Source: Phycisphaera sp.
Lineage (GTDB): Bacteria > Planctomycetota > Phycisphaerae > Phycisphaerales > Phycisphaeraceae
Assembly (NCBI GenBank): GCA_029287335.1
Contig: JARFRI010000404.1
Location: 1-5,926 of the forward strand
Length of the DNA stretch: 5,926 nucleotides
Direction of reading: 5' to 3'
The position numbers were made by a program, and so were the translations under genes. Positions 1 to 5,426 of the stretch are shown piece after piece. The notes under the pieces were generated by a model, which saw nothing but the letters and a program-made list of their open reading frames with translations, did not search any database and was not told the origin of the DNA. How positions within the stretch are numbered: position 1 is the stretch's first letter; each line of letters opens with the position of its first letter.

Positions 1-196
1 GCGCCGTTGTCCAACGATCGACCTCATCCGTCAGCTCAGCCTTCTCATCGCCCTCGAGCCAACGATAAGGGTCAACGATCTCGACGCCATGCATCGTCTC
101 GGTGATCTCGCGTTGCTGGGTCGGCGGGTAAGGATCAGGCATCGCGCAAGCACTCAGAGTTAGTAAAGCAAAAATTAGTAGATACAACTTCATCAT
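1..196 (-). CDS. Prolyl oligopeptidase family (S9A) lipoprotein, N-terminal part only
   Basis: The gene runs off the left edge; 65 codons are visible. The predicted start is the first of two adjacent ATG codons (196-194, 193-191). Residues 1-17 form a lipoprotein signal peptide: Lys3, a hydrophobic stretch, then a lipobox LSAC with Cys17, so the protein is probably exported and lipid-anchored. Residues 23-49 read YPPT...[13 protein letters not shown], which matches the conserved opening of the prolyl oligopeptidase beta-propeller (family form YPPT...[11 protein letters not shown]). Known members are serine peptidases that cleave short peptides after proline; the catalytic Ser-Asp-His would lie in the missing C-terminal part. 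The ATG directly abuts the TAA of the upstream aminopeptidase, so the two are almost certainly co-transcribed and probably translationally coupled, with GGGA in the end of that gene as a weak ribosome site. Together they suggest peptide scavenging. The family call is strong; the exact specificity is not visible. Confidence 0.85.
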   Translation of the reverse strand, partial: MMKLYLLIFALLTLSACAMPDPYPPTQQREITETMHGVEIVDPYRWLEGDEKAELTDEVDRWTTA

Positions 197-199
197 TTA
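194..199 (-). promoter_or_regulatory. Stop-start junction TAA-ATG linking the two peptidase genes
   Basis: On the minus strand the aminopeptidase stop TAA (199-197) is immediately followed by the prolyl oligopeptidase ATG (196-194), with a second ATG next to it. Zero spacing implies a shared transcript and likely re-initiation or translational coupling. The only ribosome-site candidate is GGGA within the last codons of the aminopeptidase. Confidence 0.7.
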
Positions 200-1363
200 A
201 TTCCCGGGCCATTCATCAAACACAAACTTGCCATCGCGCGAGATCACTTCGCCATCAACCGTGATCGTCCCGCCTGCTCTTAAGTCGCAGACCATGTCCC
301 AGTGCAGTCCGGATTGGTTGCTGTTGCCCGTCTCGGGATAACCCGCACCGACGGCCGCGTGGAAGGTCCCGCCGATCTTCTCATCGAACAAGGTATTCTT
401 GGTGTATTCGGTGACTTGGTAGTTCGTGCCGATGGCGATCTCGCCGAGGCTGCGGGCACCATCGTCCTGATCGAGCATTGCTTCTAAGAAGTCCAGGCCT
501 TTGCTTGCTTTGGCGTCGATGACTCGGCCTTGCTTGAAGGTCAGTTCGATGTCGTGGACCTCTCGGCCGTTGTGGACTGCGGGAAAGGAGTAGCGGACGA
601 CGCCGTTGACCCCGCCGTCGGCGTGCTTGAGGTTCGGCCCGGTGAAGACCTCGCCATCAGGGAAGTTCGACTCGCCGGCACAGTTGACCCAAACCATGTC
701 ATCGACGTTGACCTTCAGGTCCGTGCCGTTGGCTGCTTGAAAATGGATGAGCGACTTGCCGGTGAGGTAGTCGACAACGCGCTGCTGCTGCTCGCGGATC
801 TTCATCCACTGCGCCGCGGGGTCGTCGTGATCCAGGTAGCCGGCCTTGAAGACGAAGTCTTCATACTCGCGCAGGCTGCGCTCGGCGTCCTGCGCGTTGG
901 CTTGGGTTGGGAACAATGTGCCGACCCACTTCAAAGGCTTGACGCCCGGGTACTGGTCGGGGAACTCGGCAGCAGCGGCGCGTTGCATAAACGTTTCAAA
1001 GATCGGCTTGCGGGCCGAGGAAGCCATGCCCGATCGCTTAGGGTCCACACGCGTCGAAGACTTGGTATTCACCTCCGCCCACAGCGAAATACTGACATCG
1101 ATCGTTTCCGCCTCGGCCATGGCGATGGGATCGATGTGTTTGAGTTGTCCCTCGCTGGCACTCTGCATAAAGATGTCATTGCAGGCCTCCGACGAGATGC
1201 GCAGCAGCGGGTGGGCCCCGGCCGCAAGCACCGCCTCGTAGATCGCTTCCAGAAGATTCGTCCCCACCACGTCCCCGCGGATCCGAACGAGTTGGCCCGG
1301 CTGGACCTTCACGGAGTAGTTCACGAGCACGTCGGCGAGCTTGTCCAGGCGTTGATCACGCAT
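197..1363 (-). CDS. M29 family metal aminopeptidase (AmpS/aminopeptidase T type)
   Basis: A complete 388-residue protein, a normal length for peptidase family M29, which removes N-terminal residues from peptides using two metal ions, usually in the cytoplasm. The N-terminal domain (about 1-110) has the family opening with QPGQLVRIRG at 21-30. Metal ligands can be proposed from family motifs: Glu238 (PDGE), Glu308 (GEIAIG), His335 (GTFH), Tyr342 (GAGYPE), and His354 with Asp356 (HWD). All six expected ligands are therefore present and the enzyme looks intact. There is no signal peptide. The ATG at 1363 fits the family N-terminus, but no strong Shine-Dalgarno precedes it (only a weak GAG in TGAGATAAAAG). 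It is the first gene of a minus-strand unit with the lipoprotein prolyl oligopeptidase and is divergent from the kinase-like gene. The substrate preference cannot be read from sequence. Long open frames on the opposite strand here are antisense shadows. Confidence 0.93.
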   Translation of the reverse strand: MRDQRLDKLADVLVNYSVKVQPGQLVRIRGDVVGTNLLEAIYEAVLAAGAHPLLRISSEACNDIFMQSASEGQLKHIDPIAMAEAETIDVSISLWAEVNTKSSTRVDPKRSGMASSARKPIFETFMQRAAAAEFPDQYPGVKPLKWVGTLFPTQANAQDAERSLREYEDFVFKAGYLDHDDPAAQWMKIREQQQRVVDYLTGKSLIHFQAANGTDLKVNVDDMVWVNCAGESNFPDGEVFTGPNLKHADGGVNGVVRYSFPAVHNGREVHDIELTFKQGRVIDAKASKGLDFLEAMLDQDDGARSLGEIAIGTNYQVTEYTKNTLFDEKIGGTFHAAVGAGYPETGNSNQSGLHWDMVCDLRAGGTITVDGEVISRDGKFVFDEWPGN

Positions 1364-1528
1364 CTTTTATCTCATCATGGTCAATAAAATCGTAGAACAG
1401 GGGATACTAAGGCTTTCGCGGAAAAAGTTCTTGCCCCAGCCCCGTTTGCCGGGTAGCTTTGAACATGTTGCCTGTTGTTTCACGTCTTAGCGCTATTCTG
1501 CTCGCAACACCTACCGGAAGGCGGCCTG
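1364..1528. other. Divergent intergenic region between aminopeptidase and kinase-like gene
   Basis: This 165-base stretch must hold the promoters of both divergent genes. It is more AT-rich than the flanking genes near 1361-1435. I found no convincing -35/-10 pair on either strand: TTGAAC at 1459-1464 and TATTCT at 1494-1499 are badly spaced with respect to each other. A small CCCG/CGGG inverted repeat with a 5-base loop lies near 1441-1453. The only clear element is the ribosome site at 1516-1521. Confidence 0.5.
1516..1521 (+). promoter_or_regulatory. Ribosome binding site deciding the start of the kinase-like gene
   Basis: GGAAGG lies 7 bases before the ATG at 1529, an ideal spacing. This favours the ATG over the in-frame TTG at 1475, which would add 18 residues and has no comparable site. 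Confidence 0.75.
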
Positions 1529-2605
1529 ATGGATCAGCCGGACACGCCCGAACACTGCACAAGCCTGGGCCAACCCCCTGCTCAGGCTTTCCGACCCATC
1601 ATCCCACCCCGTGAACCGGTCGAGGTGCCTCGTACTGAGCCCGTCGAAGTGCTGCCCCGATCGCCCTCGCCCGCCCCGCTGCCGCAAGACACCGCACTGT
1701 CGCCCTTTGGCGCGTCACTCGCGCCCGTGCTGCTCGAACTCTGCGACGGGAAGCTTGCCAACATCATCTGGTTCCGCACCGCCTGGCAGCGCGGCGGCGC
1801 GCGCACCGGCTACGCGACCTGGACCGACGACCACGGCACGCTCGACGCTGTCGTCAAGTTCCCCGTCCCGCCCAAAGAGCGCCGCTGGCTGGTGCAACTC
1901 TCGGCCGACGATGTCACGCCACGCGTCTTCGCCCATGGCAGCGAACTCGGCGGCTACGACCTGGCCTGGGTCGTGATGGAACGCCTGCCCCACGGGCCGA
2001 TGGGCACCGCATGGGGCGCACAGGCCTACGAACTCATCGCCGAAGCCGCCGCAAACTTTTACGCCCGCGCCCGGCTGATCCCCATGGGCGATCCACCCCG
2101 ACCAAATAACTGGGCACAACTGCTCAAGCGCTCCAAGCAATCCATCAGCAAAGACACGATCGCCAACTCCCAGCGATGGCGCAAGGCACTCAAAGCCGCT
2201 GGCAAACAACTGCCCAACTGGCTGGATGTATGGAACGCGCGCGACACCGGCTTCTGGTGCCACGGCGACCTGCACCCGGGCAATACCATGTCACGCACCC
2301 CCGCACCCCATGGCCCGGCCGTGCTCTTTGACCTCGCCGGCGTCCGCCAAGGCCATTGGGTCGAAGACGCCGTCTACCTCGAGCACCTCTACTGGGCCGC
2401 GCCGCAGTCGCTGCACGGCGCCAAGCCCGTCAAACAAATCGCTCAGCACCTCCGCGACTACGGCCTACCGCCCGGCCACAACTGGCCCGAACTGGCCAAC
2501 ATCTACCGCGCCCTGCTCGCCATGACCGCACCCGTTGAGCGACACGCCTACAACGGCAGCACTCACACCGCCGCGGCACTGACGGCGCTAGAGCGGCTCA
2601 TTTAA
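1529..2605 (+). CDS. APH-fold phosphotransferase (aminoglycoside/choline kinase-like), substrate unknown
   Basis: With the ATG at 1529 the protein has 358 residues. The first ~57 residues are proline-rich and probably disordered; they contain the repeat EPVEV-PRT-EPVEV at 29-41. The catalytic fold follows: a candidate ATP-binding Lys110 (AVVKF), a hinge-like VMERL around 149-153, the catalytic loop CHGDLHPGN with His245, Asp247 and Asn252, and the metal-binding Asp268 in LFDLAG. These are the signature residues of the APH/choline kinase family, so it is likely an active small-molecule kinase. Nothing shows which substrate: antibiotic resistance is only one possibility, and homoserine, sugar, choline or thiamine kinases share the fold. 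It is expected to be cytoplasmic, with no signal peptide. It is transcribed alone and divergently from the aminopeptidase; its last 8 bases overlap the end of the convergent pgeF-like gene. An alternative TTG start at 1475 is less likely. Confidence 0.82.
   Translation: MDQPDTPEHCTSLGQPPAQAFRPIIPPREPVEVPRTEPVEVLPRSPSPAPLPQDTALSPFGASLAPVLLELCDGKLANIIWFRTAWQRGGARTGYATWTDDHGTLDAVVKFPVPPKERRWLVQLSADDVTPRVFAHGSELGGYDLAWVVMERLPHGPMGTAWGAQAYELIAEAAANFYARARLIPMGDPPRPNNWAQLLKRSKQSISKDTIANSQRWRKALKAAGKQLPNWLDVWNARDTGFWCHGDLHPGNTMSRTPAPHGPAVLFDLAGVRQGHWVEDAVYLEHLYWAAPQSLHGAKPVKQIAQHLRDYGLPPGHNWPELANIYRALLAMTAPVERHAYNGSTHTAAALTALERLI
1613..1651 (+). repeat. Two 15-base repeats, 24-base period, translated in the kinase N-terminus
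   Basis: GAACCGGTCGAGGTG (1613-1627) and GAGCCCGTCGAAGTG (1637-1651) are separated by CCTCGTACT. They agree at 12 of 15 bases, and all three differences are at third codon positions, so both encode EPVEV. An inverted repeat CGAGG-TG-CCTCG (1621-1632) spans the first copy end. The CGTACTGAGCCCGTCGAAG part resembles an interspersed palindromic repeat I recall from several bacterial genomes (form CTGAGCYTGTCGAAG), read through here in frame. That identification is from memory; the repeat itself is directly visible. Confidence 0.6.
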
Positions 2606-3281
2606 TCCCGATCACACTCGCCATCCGCCCGGTTGATTCGAGCTGTCGGCGTGTCACGTCTCGGCGGTAGCTATAAAACTCATCTTCATTCTCAGCGGTG
2701 CAGCGGTCGGTCGTGTCAATCGCCTGGGCGCCCAGCCGATGAAGCATCGCATGCGTCGCAGCGCGCAGGTCCACGTGCGGTCGGCTGCCTAGATCCCGCC
2801 GCACAAAGCGCGGGTCAAAACGCTCCGCCACTTCCTCGCCCACCTCAAACCGCCGCACTCCAATACAAGGCCCGATCGCCGCGACGAAGCGCTTCTCCAG
2901 CGCATCCACCGCTTCATTCACTACGCCCGACAACAACCCACGCCAGCCCGCATGCACCGCAGCGACCGCGCTGCCATCGGTCGTCGCCAACAAGATCGGC
3001 ACGCAGTCGGCGGTGATGATCCGCGTCACCTGGCTTTCGTCTCGCAGCACCACCGCATCGGCATCGCAATCGAAACGGTGTCTGACACCTTTTTTGAGAT
3101 CATGCACCGCATGGCCGTGGACCTGACGGATGCGGACCCACTCGCGGCCACTCAGGTTCAGTGCGTCGGCGATCGCCTGATCGTCGCCTTGACGCGTGCC
3201 AAAGGCGTGGGGGATGTCCAGCGCATCGAGTTGTGGCGAGCGATACGCGACAACGCCCTGATGTTCCCAGCGGTAGAGCAT
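2598..3281 (-). CDS. pgeF: PgeF/YfiH-family protein (peptidoglycan editing factor, multicopper oxidase-like fold)
   Basis: From the ATG at 3281 the protein has 227 residues, typical of the family once called laccase domain or DUF152. Characterised members are variously reported as a cell-wall precursor editing enzyme (E. coli YfiH) and as purine nucleoside-cleaving enzymes. Family motifs are all present: RQVHG with His55, ITADCVPILL with Cys93, AAVHAGWRG with His110, AAIGPCIG at 134-141 and FYSYRRD near 202-208. His55, Cys93 and His110 form the expected metal site, so it looks functional. There is no signal peptide. An upstream in-frame ATG at 3341 would add 20 residues, but those codons come from a palindromic repeat and do not look like the family N-terminus, so I prefer 3281, although no Shine-Dalgarno is visible at either. 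It lies 117 bases downstream of the Hsp70 gene in the same direction and overlaps the convergent kinase-like gene by 8 bases. A palindrome lies in a variable loop of the coding region. Confidence 0.88.
   Translation of the reverse strand: MLYRWEHQGVVAYRSPQLDALDIPHAFGTRQGDDQAIADALNLSGREWVRIRQVHGHAVHDLKKGVRHRFDCDADAVVLRDESQVTRIITADCVPILLATTDGSAVAAVHAGWRGLLSGVVNEAVDALEKRFVAAIGPCIGVRRFEVGEEVAERFDPRFVRRDLGSRPHVDLRAATHAMLHRLGAQAIDTTDRCTAENEDEFYSYRRDVTRRQLESTGRMASVIGIK
3077..3095. repeat. GGTGTC-T-GACACC palindrome with T6 tail inside pgeF
   Basis: On the plus strand GGTGTC (3077-3082), T, GACACC (3084-3089) is a perfect inverted repeat followed by six T (3090-3095). In pgeF (minus strand) it is translated as KKGVRH plus one Arg base, in the loop between QVHG and ADCVPI, where family length varies. 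It has the shape of a weak intrinsic terminator pointing against pgeF. From memory, GGTGTC/GACACC palindromes flanked by A/T runs occur as dispersed repeats in other bacteria. Confidence 0.55.
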
Positions 3282-3320
3282 AGGTGAATGATAGTTGAAG
3301 ACACCTGATCGATGAATGGG

Positions 3321-3344
3321 AATAGCCGCGATGCTACGCATCGC
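3321..3344 (+). repeat. REP-like palindrome, copy 1 of an inverted pair
   Basis: A head AATAGCC (3321-3327) is followed by a perfect hairpin GCGATGC-TAC-GCATCGC (3328-3344). It is the inverted partner of 3380-3403, matching it at 21 of 24 bases. Read on the minus strand it creates the in-frame ATG at 3341 and codes for MRSIAAI, which explains the spurious N-terminal extension of the pgeF frame. Confidence 0.75.
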
Positions 3345-3379
3345 CGGTCAACTAAACGTCAGCTTCTAGTGGTCATCCT

Positions 3380-3403
3380 GCGTTGCATAGCAACGCGGCT
3401 ATT
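3380..3403 (-). repeat. REP-like palindrome, copy 2 of an inverted pair
   Basis: On the minus strand this reads AATAGCC followed by GCGTTGC-TAT-GCAACGC, the same design as copy 1. The A-T pair in the stem of copy 1 is a T-A pair here, a compensatory change that keeps the hairpin. The TAG in its AATAGCC head (3401-3399) is the stop codon of the Hsp70 gene. The two copies are 35 bases apart, and together could also fold into one long hairpin of 24 pairs with 3 mismatches. Confidence 0.75.
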
Positions 3404-5402
3404 GTTTCAGATCACCCTTGAGCGTCTGTGCAATCGCGACTTCGGCTAACCGGATCGTCGCGTGGTCCATATCGTGCATCGCCTGCTGGAACACATCCGC
3501 ATCGACCTGATCATCAGGCGAATCGATCATGCCCTGAACGGTTGCGATGTGCGCCTCGATCTCGTCGTGGTAGCCCGGCTCGATTCCCTTACCGACGCGA
3601 TCGAGCTGCTTGTTGATATTTCGTATGTCGAGCTTGGCGTTAAGGCGAAGGTCGATCAAGCGGTGGGCGTCCATGTCGGCCTTGGCGTGGGCGAAGGAGT
3701 CGCGTTCGATTTGCTGCACTTCGTCGCGGGTTAGGCCGTGGTTGGGGACGACTTGCGTCCGAGCGCGTCGGCCGGATCGCTCTTCGGTCGCGGTGACGGT
3801 GAGCACGCCGTTGGCATCGACAACGAACGTCACGTTCAACTTCGGCAGGCCCGCGGGCATCGGCGGGATGCCGGTCAACTCAAACGAACCAAGCAGTCGG
3901 CAATCGGCCACCAACTCGCGCTCGCCCTGATACACATTGATCGCGATCTTCGTCTGGCCCTCGGCATAAGTCGAAAAGATCTCACTGGCCCGCGCGGGGA
4001 TCGTGCTGTTGGCCGTGATCAACTTCGCCACCGCCCCGCCCATCGTCTCGATGCCCAGTGACAGTGGGATGACATCAAGCAACAAGCCGCCCTGCCGAGT
4101 CCCCGCGAGTCGAGCCGCCTGCACACTTGCGCCCAGCGCGACGACCTGATCCGGGTCCAGTGCCGTATAAGGCTCGGCCTCAAAGAAATCGCCCACCGCT
4201 TCGACCACCATTGGAATCCGCGTCGAGCCGCCCACCAGCACGATACGATCAATCTCTTCGATCGTCAGCTTCGCGCCGCGCAGTGCCTGCTTGCACGCAT
4301 CCATCGTGCGATCCACCCAAGGCTTGGCCAGGGCCTCAAGTTCATCGCGCGTCAGGGTTCGCTTGTAAAGCTTGCCGTCGCCGAGGTCGATCTCGATATC
4401 CGCCGAGGTCTCGTTAGACAGCTTGATCTTCGTCGCCTCGGCAAACTTGCGCAGCGCCTGCTGCGTCGCCGGGGGGAACTGAAGTTTCTCGCCAAACTGC
4501 TCGCGGACTTCGCGCATGACGAGTTGGATGATCATCTGATCGACATCATCACCGCCCAGGTGCGTGTCGCCAGCCGTAGAGAGCACTTGATCGACCGCGC
4601 CGTTTTCGGTTTGCTCTAAGCGCAGGATTGAGATATCGAACGTACCGCCGCCCAGGTCGTAGACGGCGATGGTTTGGGACTGGGTATTGGGTGTTGGGTC
4701 TTGGGTGTTGGGGACAGCCGCTTGCGGCTTAGCATCTTCAGCGCACACCTCTGGATTCAGCTTCGTACTCAGTGAAATACCGCCCGCTGATTTTTCCTTG
4801 ACCAGCGAATCATTCTTATGGGGATGCGCGCCGCCTAATCCATACGCCAGCGCCGCAGCCGTCGGTTCGTTGACCATGCGCACCACTTCCAACCCTGCGA
4901 TGCGCCCCGCGTCTCTTGTGGCTTGTCGCTGCGCATCGTCGAAGTAGGCGGGAACGGTGACGACGGCCTTGCGCACCGGCTTACCGAGCGCCGCTTCGGC
5001 CCGTTGCTTCAGCTCCATCAGGATCATCGCGCTGATCGCCTGCGGGCTGATCACGTGCCCGCCCACCGCGACGCGTGCCGTGTTCTGCTCGCCTTCAACG
5101 ACGCGGTAAGGCAGCTGGCTCAGTTCGTTCTTCACATCTTGCATGCCCCGGCCCATTAAGCGCTTCACGCTGTGGATCGTCCGCTCAGGGAACTCGATCG
5201 CGGTTGCTCTCGCCTCGTGGCCGATCGCCTCGGCACTGCCGTCGCTTTCGTTTAAGCGCACAACACTAGGCAGCACCGCTCGGCCTTGGTCATCCGGCAG
5301 GATGCGTGGGCCCTTCTCATCGCAGTACGCGACCAGCGAGTTGGTCGTGCCCAGATCGATGCCGACGATCAATTCTTGTTCTGTAGCTGGCTTGTCTGTC
5401 AT
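3399..5402 (-). CDS. hscA: Hsp70 chaperone, HscA-like, with an extra segment in the ATPase domain
   Basis: This 667-residue Hsp70 has every ATPase motif: GIDLGTTNS at 14-22, [11 protein letters not shown] at 150-160, [11 protein letters not shown] at 178-188, YDLGGGTFD at 248-256 and [10 protein letters not shown] at 388-397. The linker [17 protein letters not shown] spans 440-456; the peptide-binding domain (to ~555) and helical lid follow. [20 protein letters not shown] and GIPPMPAG resemble HscA, the Fe-S assembly chaperone, more than DnaK, as does the C-terminus without a DnaK-like acidic tail. HscA is known to work with HscB and IscU; neither is encoded here, so that role is inferred, and a general Hsp70 paralogue remains possible. 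Residues ~191-243 are an extra segment with repeats and different codon use. The start ATG has no Shine-Dalgarno and lies 24 bases from the start of the divergent PTPS-family gene. The TAG stop lies within a palindromic repeat. It precedes pgeF, and read-through into pgeF is plausible. Confidence 0.85.
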   Translation of the reverse strand: MTDKPATEQELIVGIDLGTTNSLVAYCDEKGPRILPDDQGRAVLPSVVRLNESDGSAEAIGHEARATAIEFPERTIHSVKRLMGRGMQDVKNELSQLPYRVVEGEQNTARVAVGGHVISPQAISAMILMELKQRAEAALGKPVRKAVVTVPAYFDDAQRQATRDAGRIAGLEVVRMVNEPTAAALAYGLGGAHPHKNDSLVKEKSAGGISLSTKLNPEVCAEDAKPQAAVPNTQDPTPNTQSQTIAVYDLGGGTFDISILRLEQTENGAVDQVLSTAGDTHLGGDDVDQMIIQLVMREVREQFGEKLQFPPATQQALRKFAEATKIKLSNETSADIEIDLGDGKLYKRTLTRDELEALAKPWVDRTMDACKQALRGAKLTIEEIDRIVLVGGSTRIPMVVEAVGDFFEAEPYTALDPDQVVALGASVQAARLAGTRQGGLLLDVIPLSLGIETMGGAVAKLITANSTIPARASEIFSTYAEGQTKIAINVYQGERELVADCRLLGSFELTGIPPMPAGLPKLNVTFVVDANGVLTVTATEERSGRRARTQVVPNHGLTRDEVQQIERDSFAHAKADMDAHRLIDLRLNAKLDIRNINKQLDRVGKGIEPGYHDEIEAHIATVQGMIDSPDDQVDADVFQQAMHDMDHATIRLAEVAIAQTLKGDLKQ
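4676..4713 (+). repeat. Heptad G-tract repeat, G-quadruplex-like, inside hscA
   Basis: The plus strand has six G-tracts of at least three G (4676-4678, 4682-4684, 4689-4691, 4696-4698, 4703-4705, 4710-4713). The last five are spaced exactly seven bases apart with loops TATT, TGTT, TCTT and TGTT. This satisfies the usual four-tract G-quadruplex pattern. The G-rich strand is the template strand for hscA. In the coding strand the unit is CCCAAYA-like and encodes [11 protein letters not shown]. Confidence 0.7.
4716..4729. repeat. AGCCGC-TT-GCGGCT palindrome inside hscA
   Basis: A perfect 14-base inverted repeat two bases from the end of the G-tract heptads. In the coding strand it reads AGCCGC-AA-GCGGCT and encodes part of AKPQAA. 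The AGCCGC start is shared with the heads of the intergenic REP-like pair (AATAGCCGC), which may be coincidence. Confidence 0.5.
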
Positions 5403-5426
5403 GGAACAGGTAGTTTAGGCGGCATC
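5403..5426. promoter_or_regulatory. 24-base divergent spacer between hscA and the PTPS-family gene
   Basis: The two start codons point away from each other across only 24 bases. There is no room for two promoters, so each gene's promoter must lie at least partly inside the other's coding region, or they share overlapping signals. AGGCGG (5417-5422) is a possible but closely spaced ribosome site for the plus-strand gene; nothing resembling Shine-Dalgarno precedes hscA, which may be leaderless. Confidence 0.5.

Larger units (their letters stand above)
4674..4832 (-). other. In-frame ~53-codon extra segment in the Hsp70 nucleotide-binding domain
   Basis: Between ALAYGLG and [10 protein letters not shown], where E. 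coli HscA and DnaK have only about 6-10 residues, this gene has ~53. The first part (residues 191-222) uses A/T-ending codons such as AAT, GAT, TCA and ATT more than the flanks; the last part is a palindrome and a heptad repeat. No stop interrupts it. The protein segment is hydrophilic and low in complexity ([13 protein letters not shown]), so it probably forms a flexible surface loop tolerated between lobes I and II. The boundaries are approximate. Confidence 0.6.

Noticed and set aside
530..1387. 285-codon open frame on the plus strand, opposite the aminopeptidase
   Set aside because: It lies antisense to a clearly conserved M29 gene with all metal ligands. Long antisense frames are common in GC-rich genes, and the translation shows no family motif.
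1459..1499. Sigma-70 promoter built from TTGAAC and TATTCT
   Set aside because: Their spacing is about 29 bases, far from the required ~17, and no other good pair is present.
1475..1528. TTG start adding 18 residues to the kinase-like gene
   Set aside because: The ATG at 1529 has GGAAGG seven bases upstream; the TTG has no ribosome site and the added residues are not part of the fold.
1715..2275. 186-codon open frame on the minus strand, opposite the kinase-like gene
   Set aside because: Antisense shadow of a gene with a good ribosome site and intact catalytic motifs; no recognisable domain in the translation.
1529..2605. Antibiotic-resistance aminoglycoside phosphotransferase
   Set aside because: Only the general APH fold residues are visible; no specific resistance family is recognisable and there are no signs of a resistance cassette.
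1613..4729. CRISPR array or retron-like system built from the repeats
   Set aside because: The repeats are unrelated to one another, mostly single or paired, inside conserved genes, and there are no regular spacers, cas genes or reverse transcriptase.
5286..5426. Upstream extension of the PTPS-family frame
   Set aside because: It lies inside the 5' end of hscA, and the family N-terminus begins exactly at the ATG at 5427.
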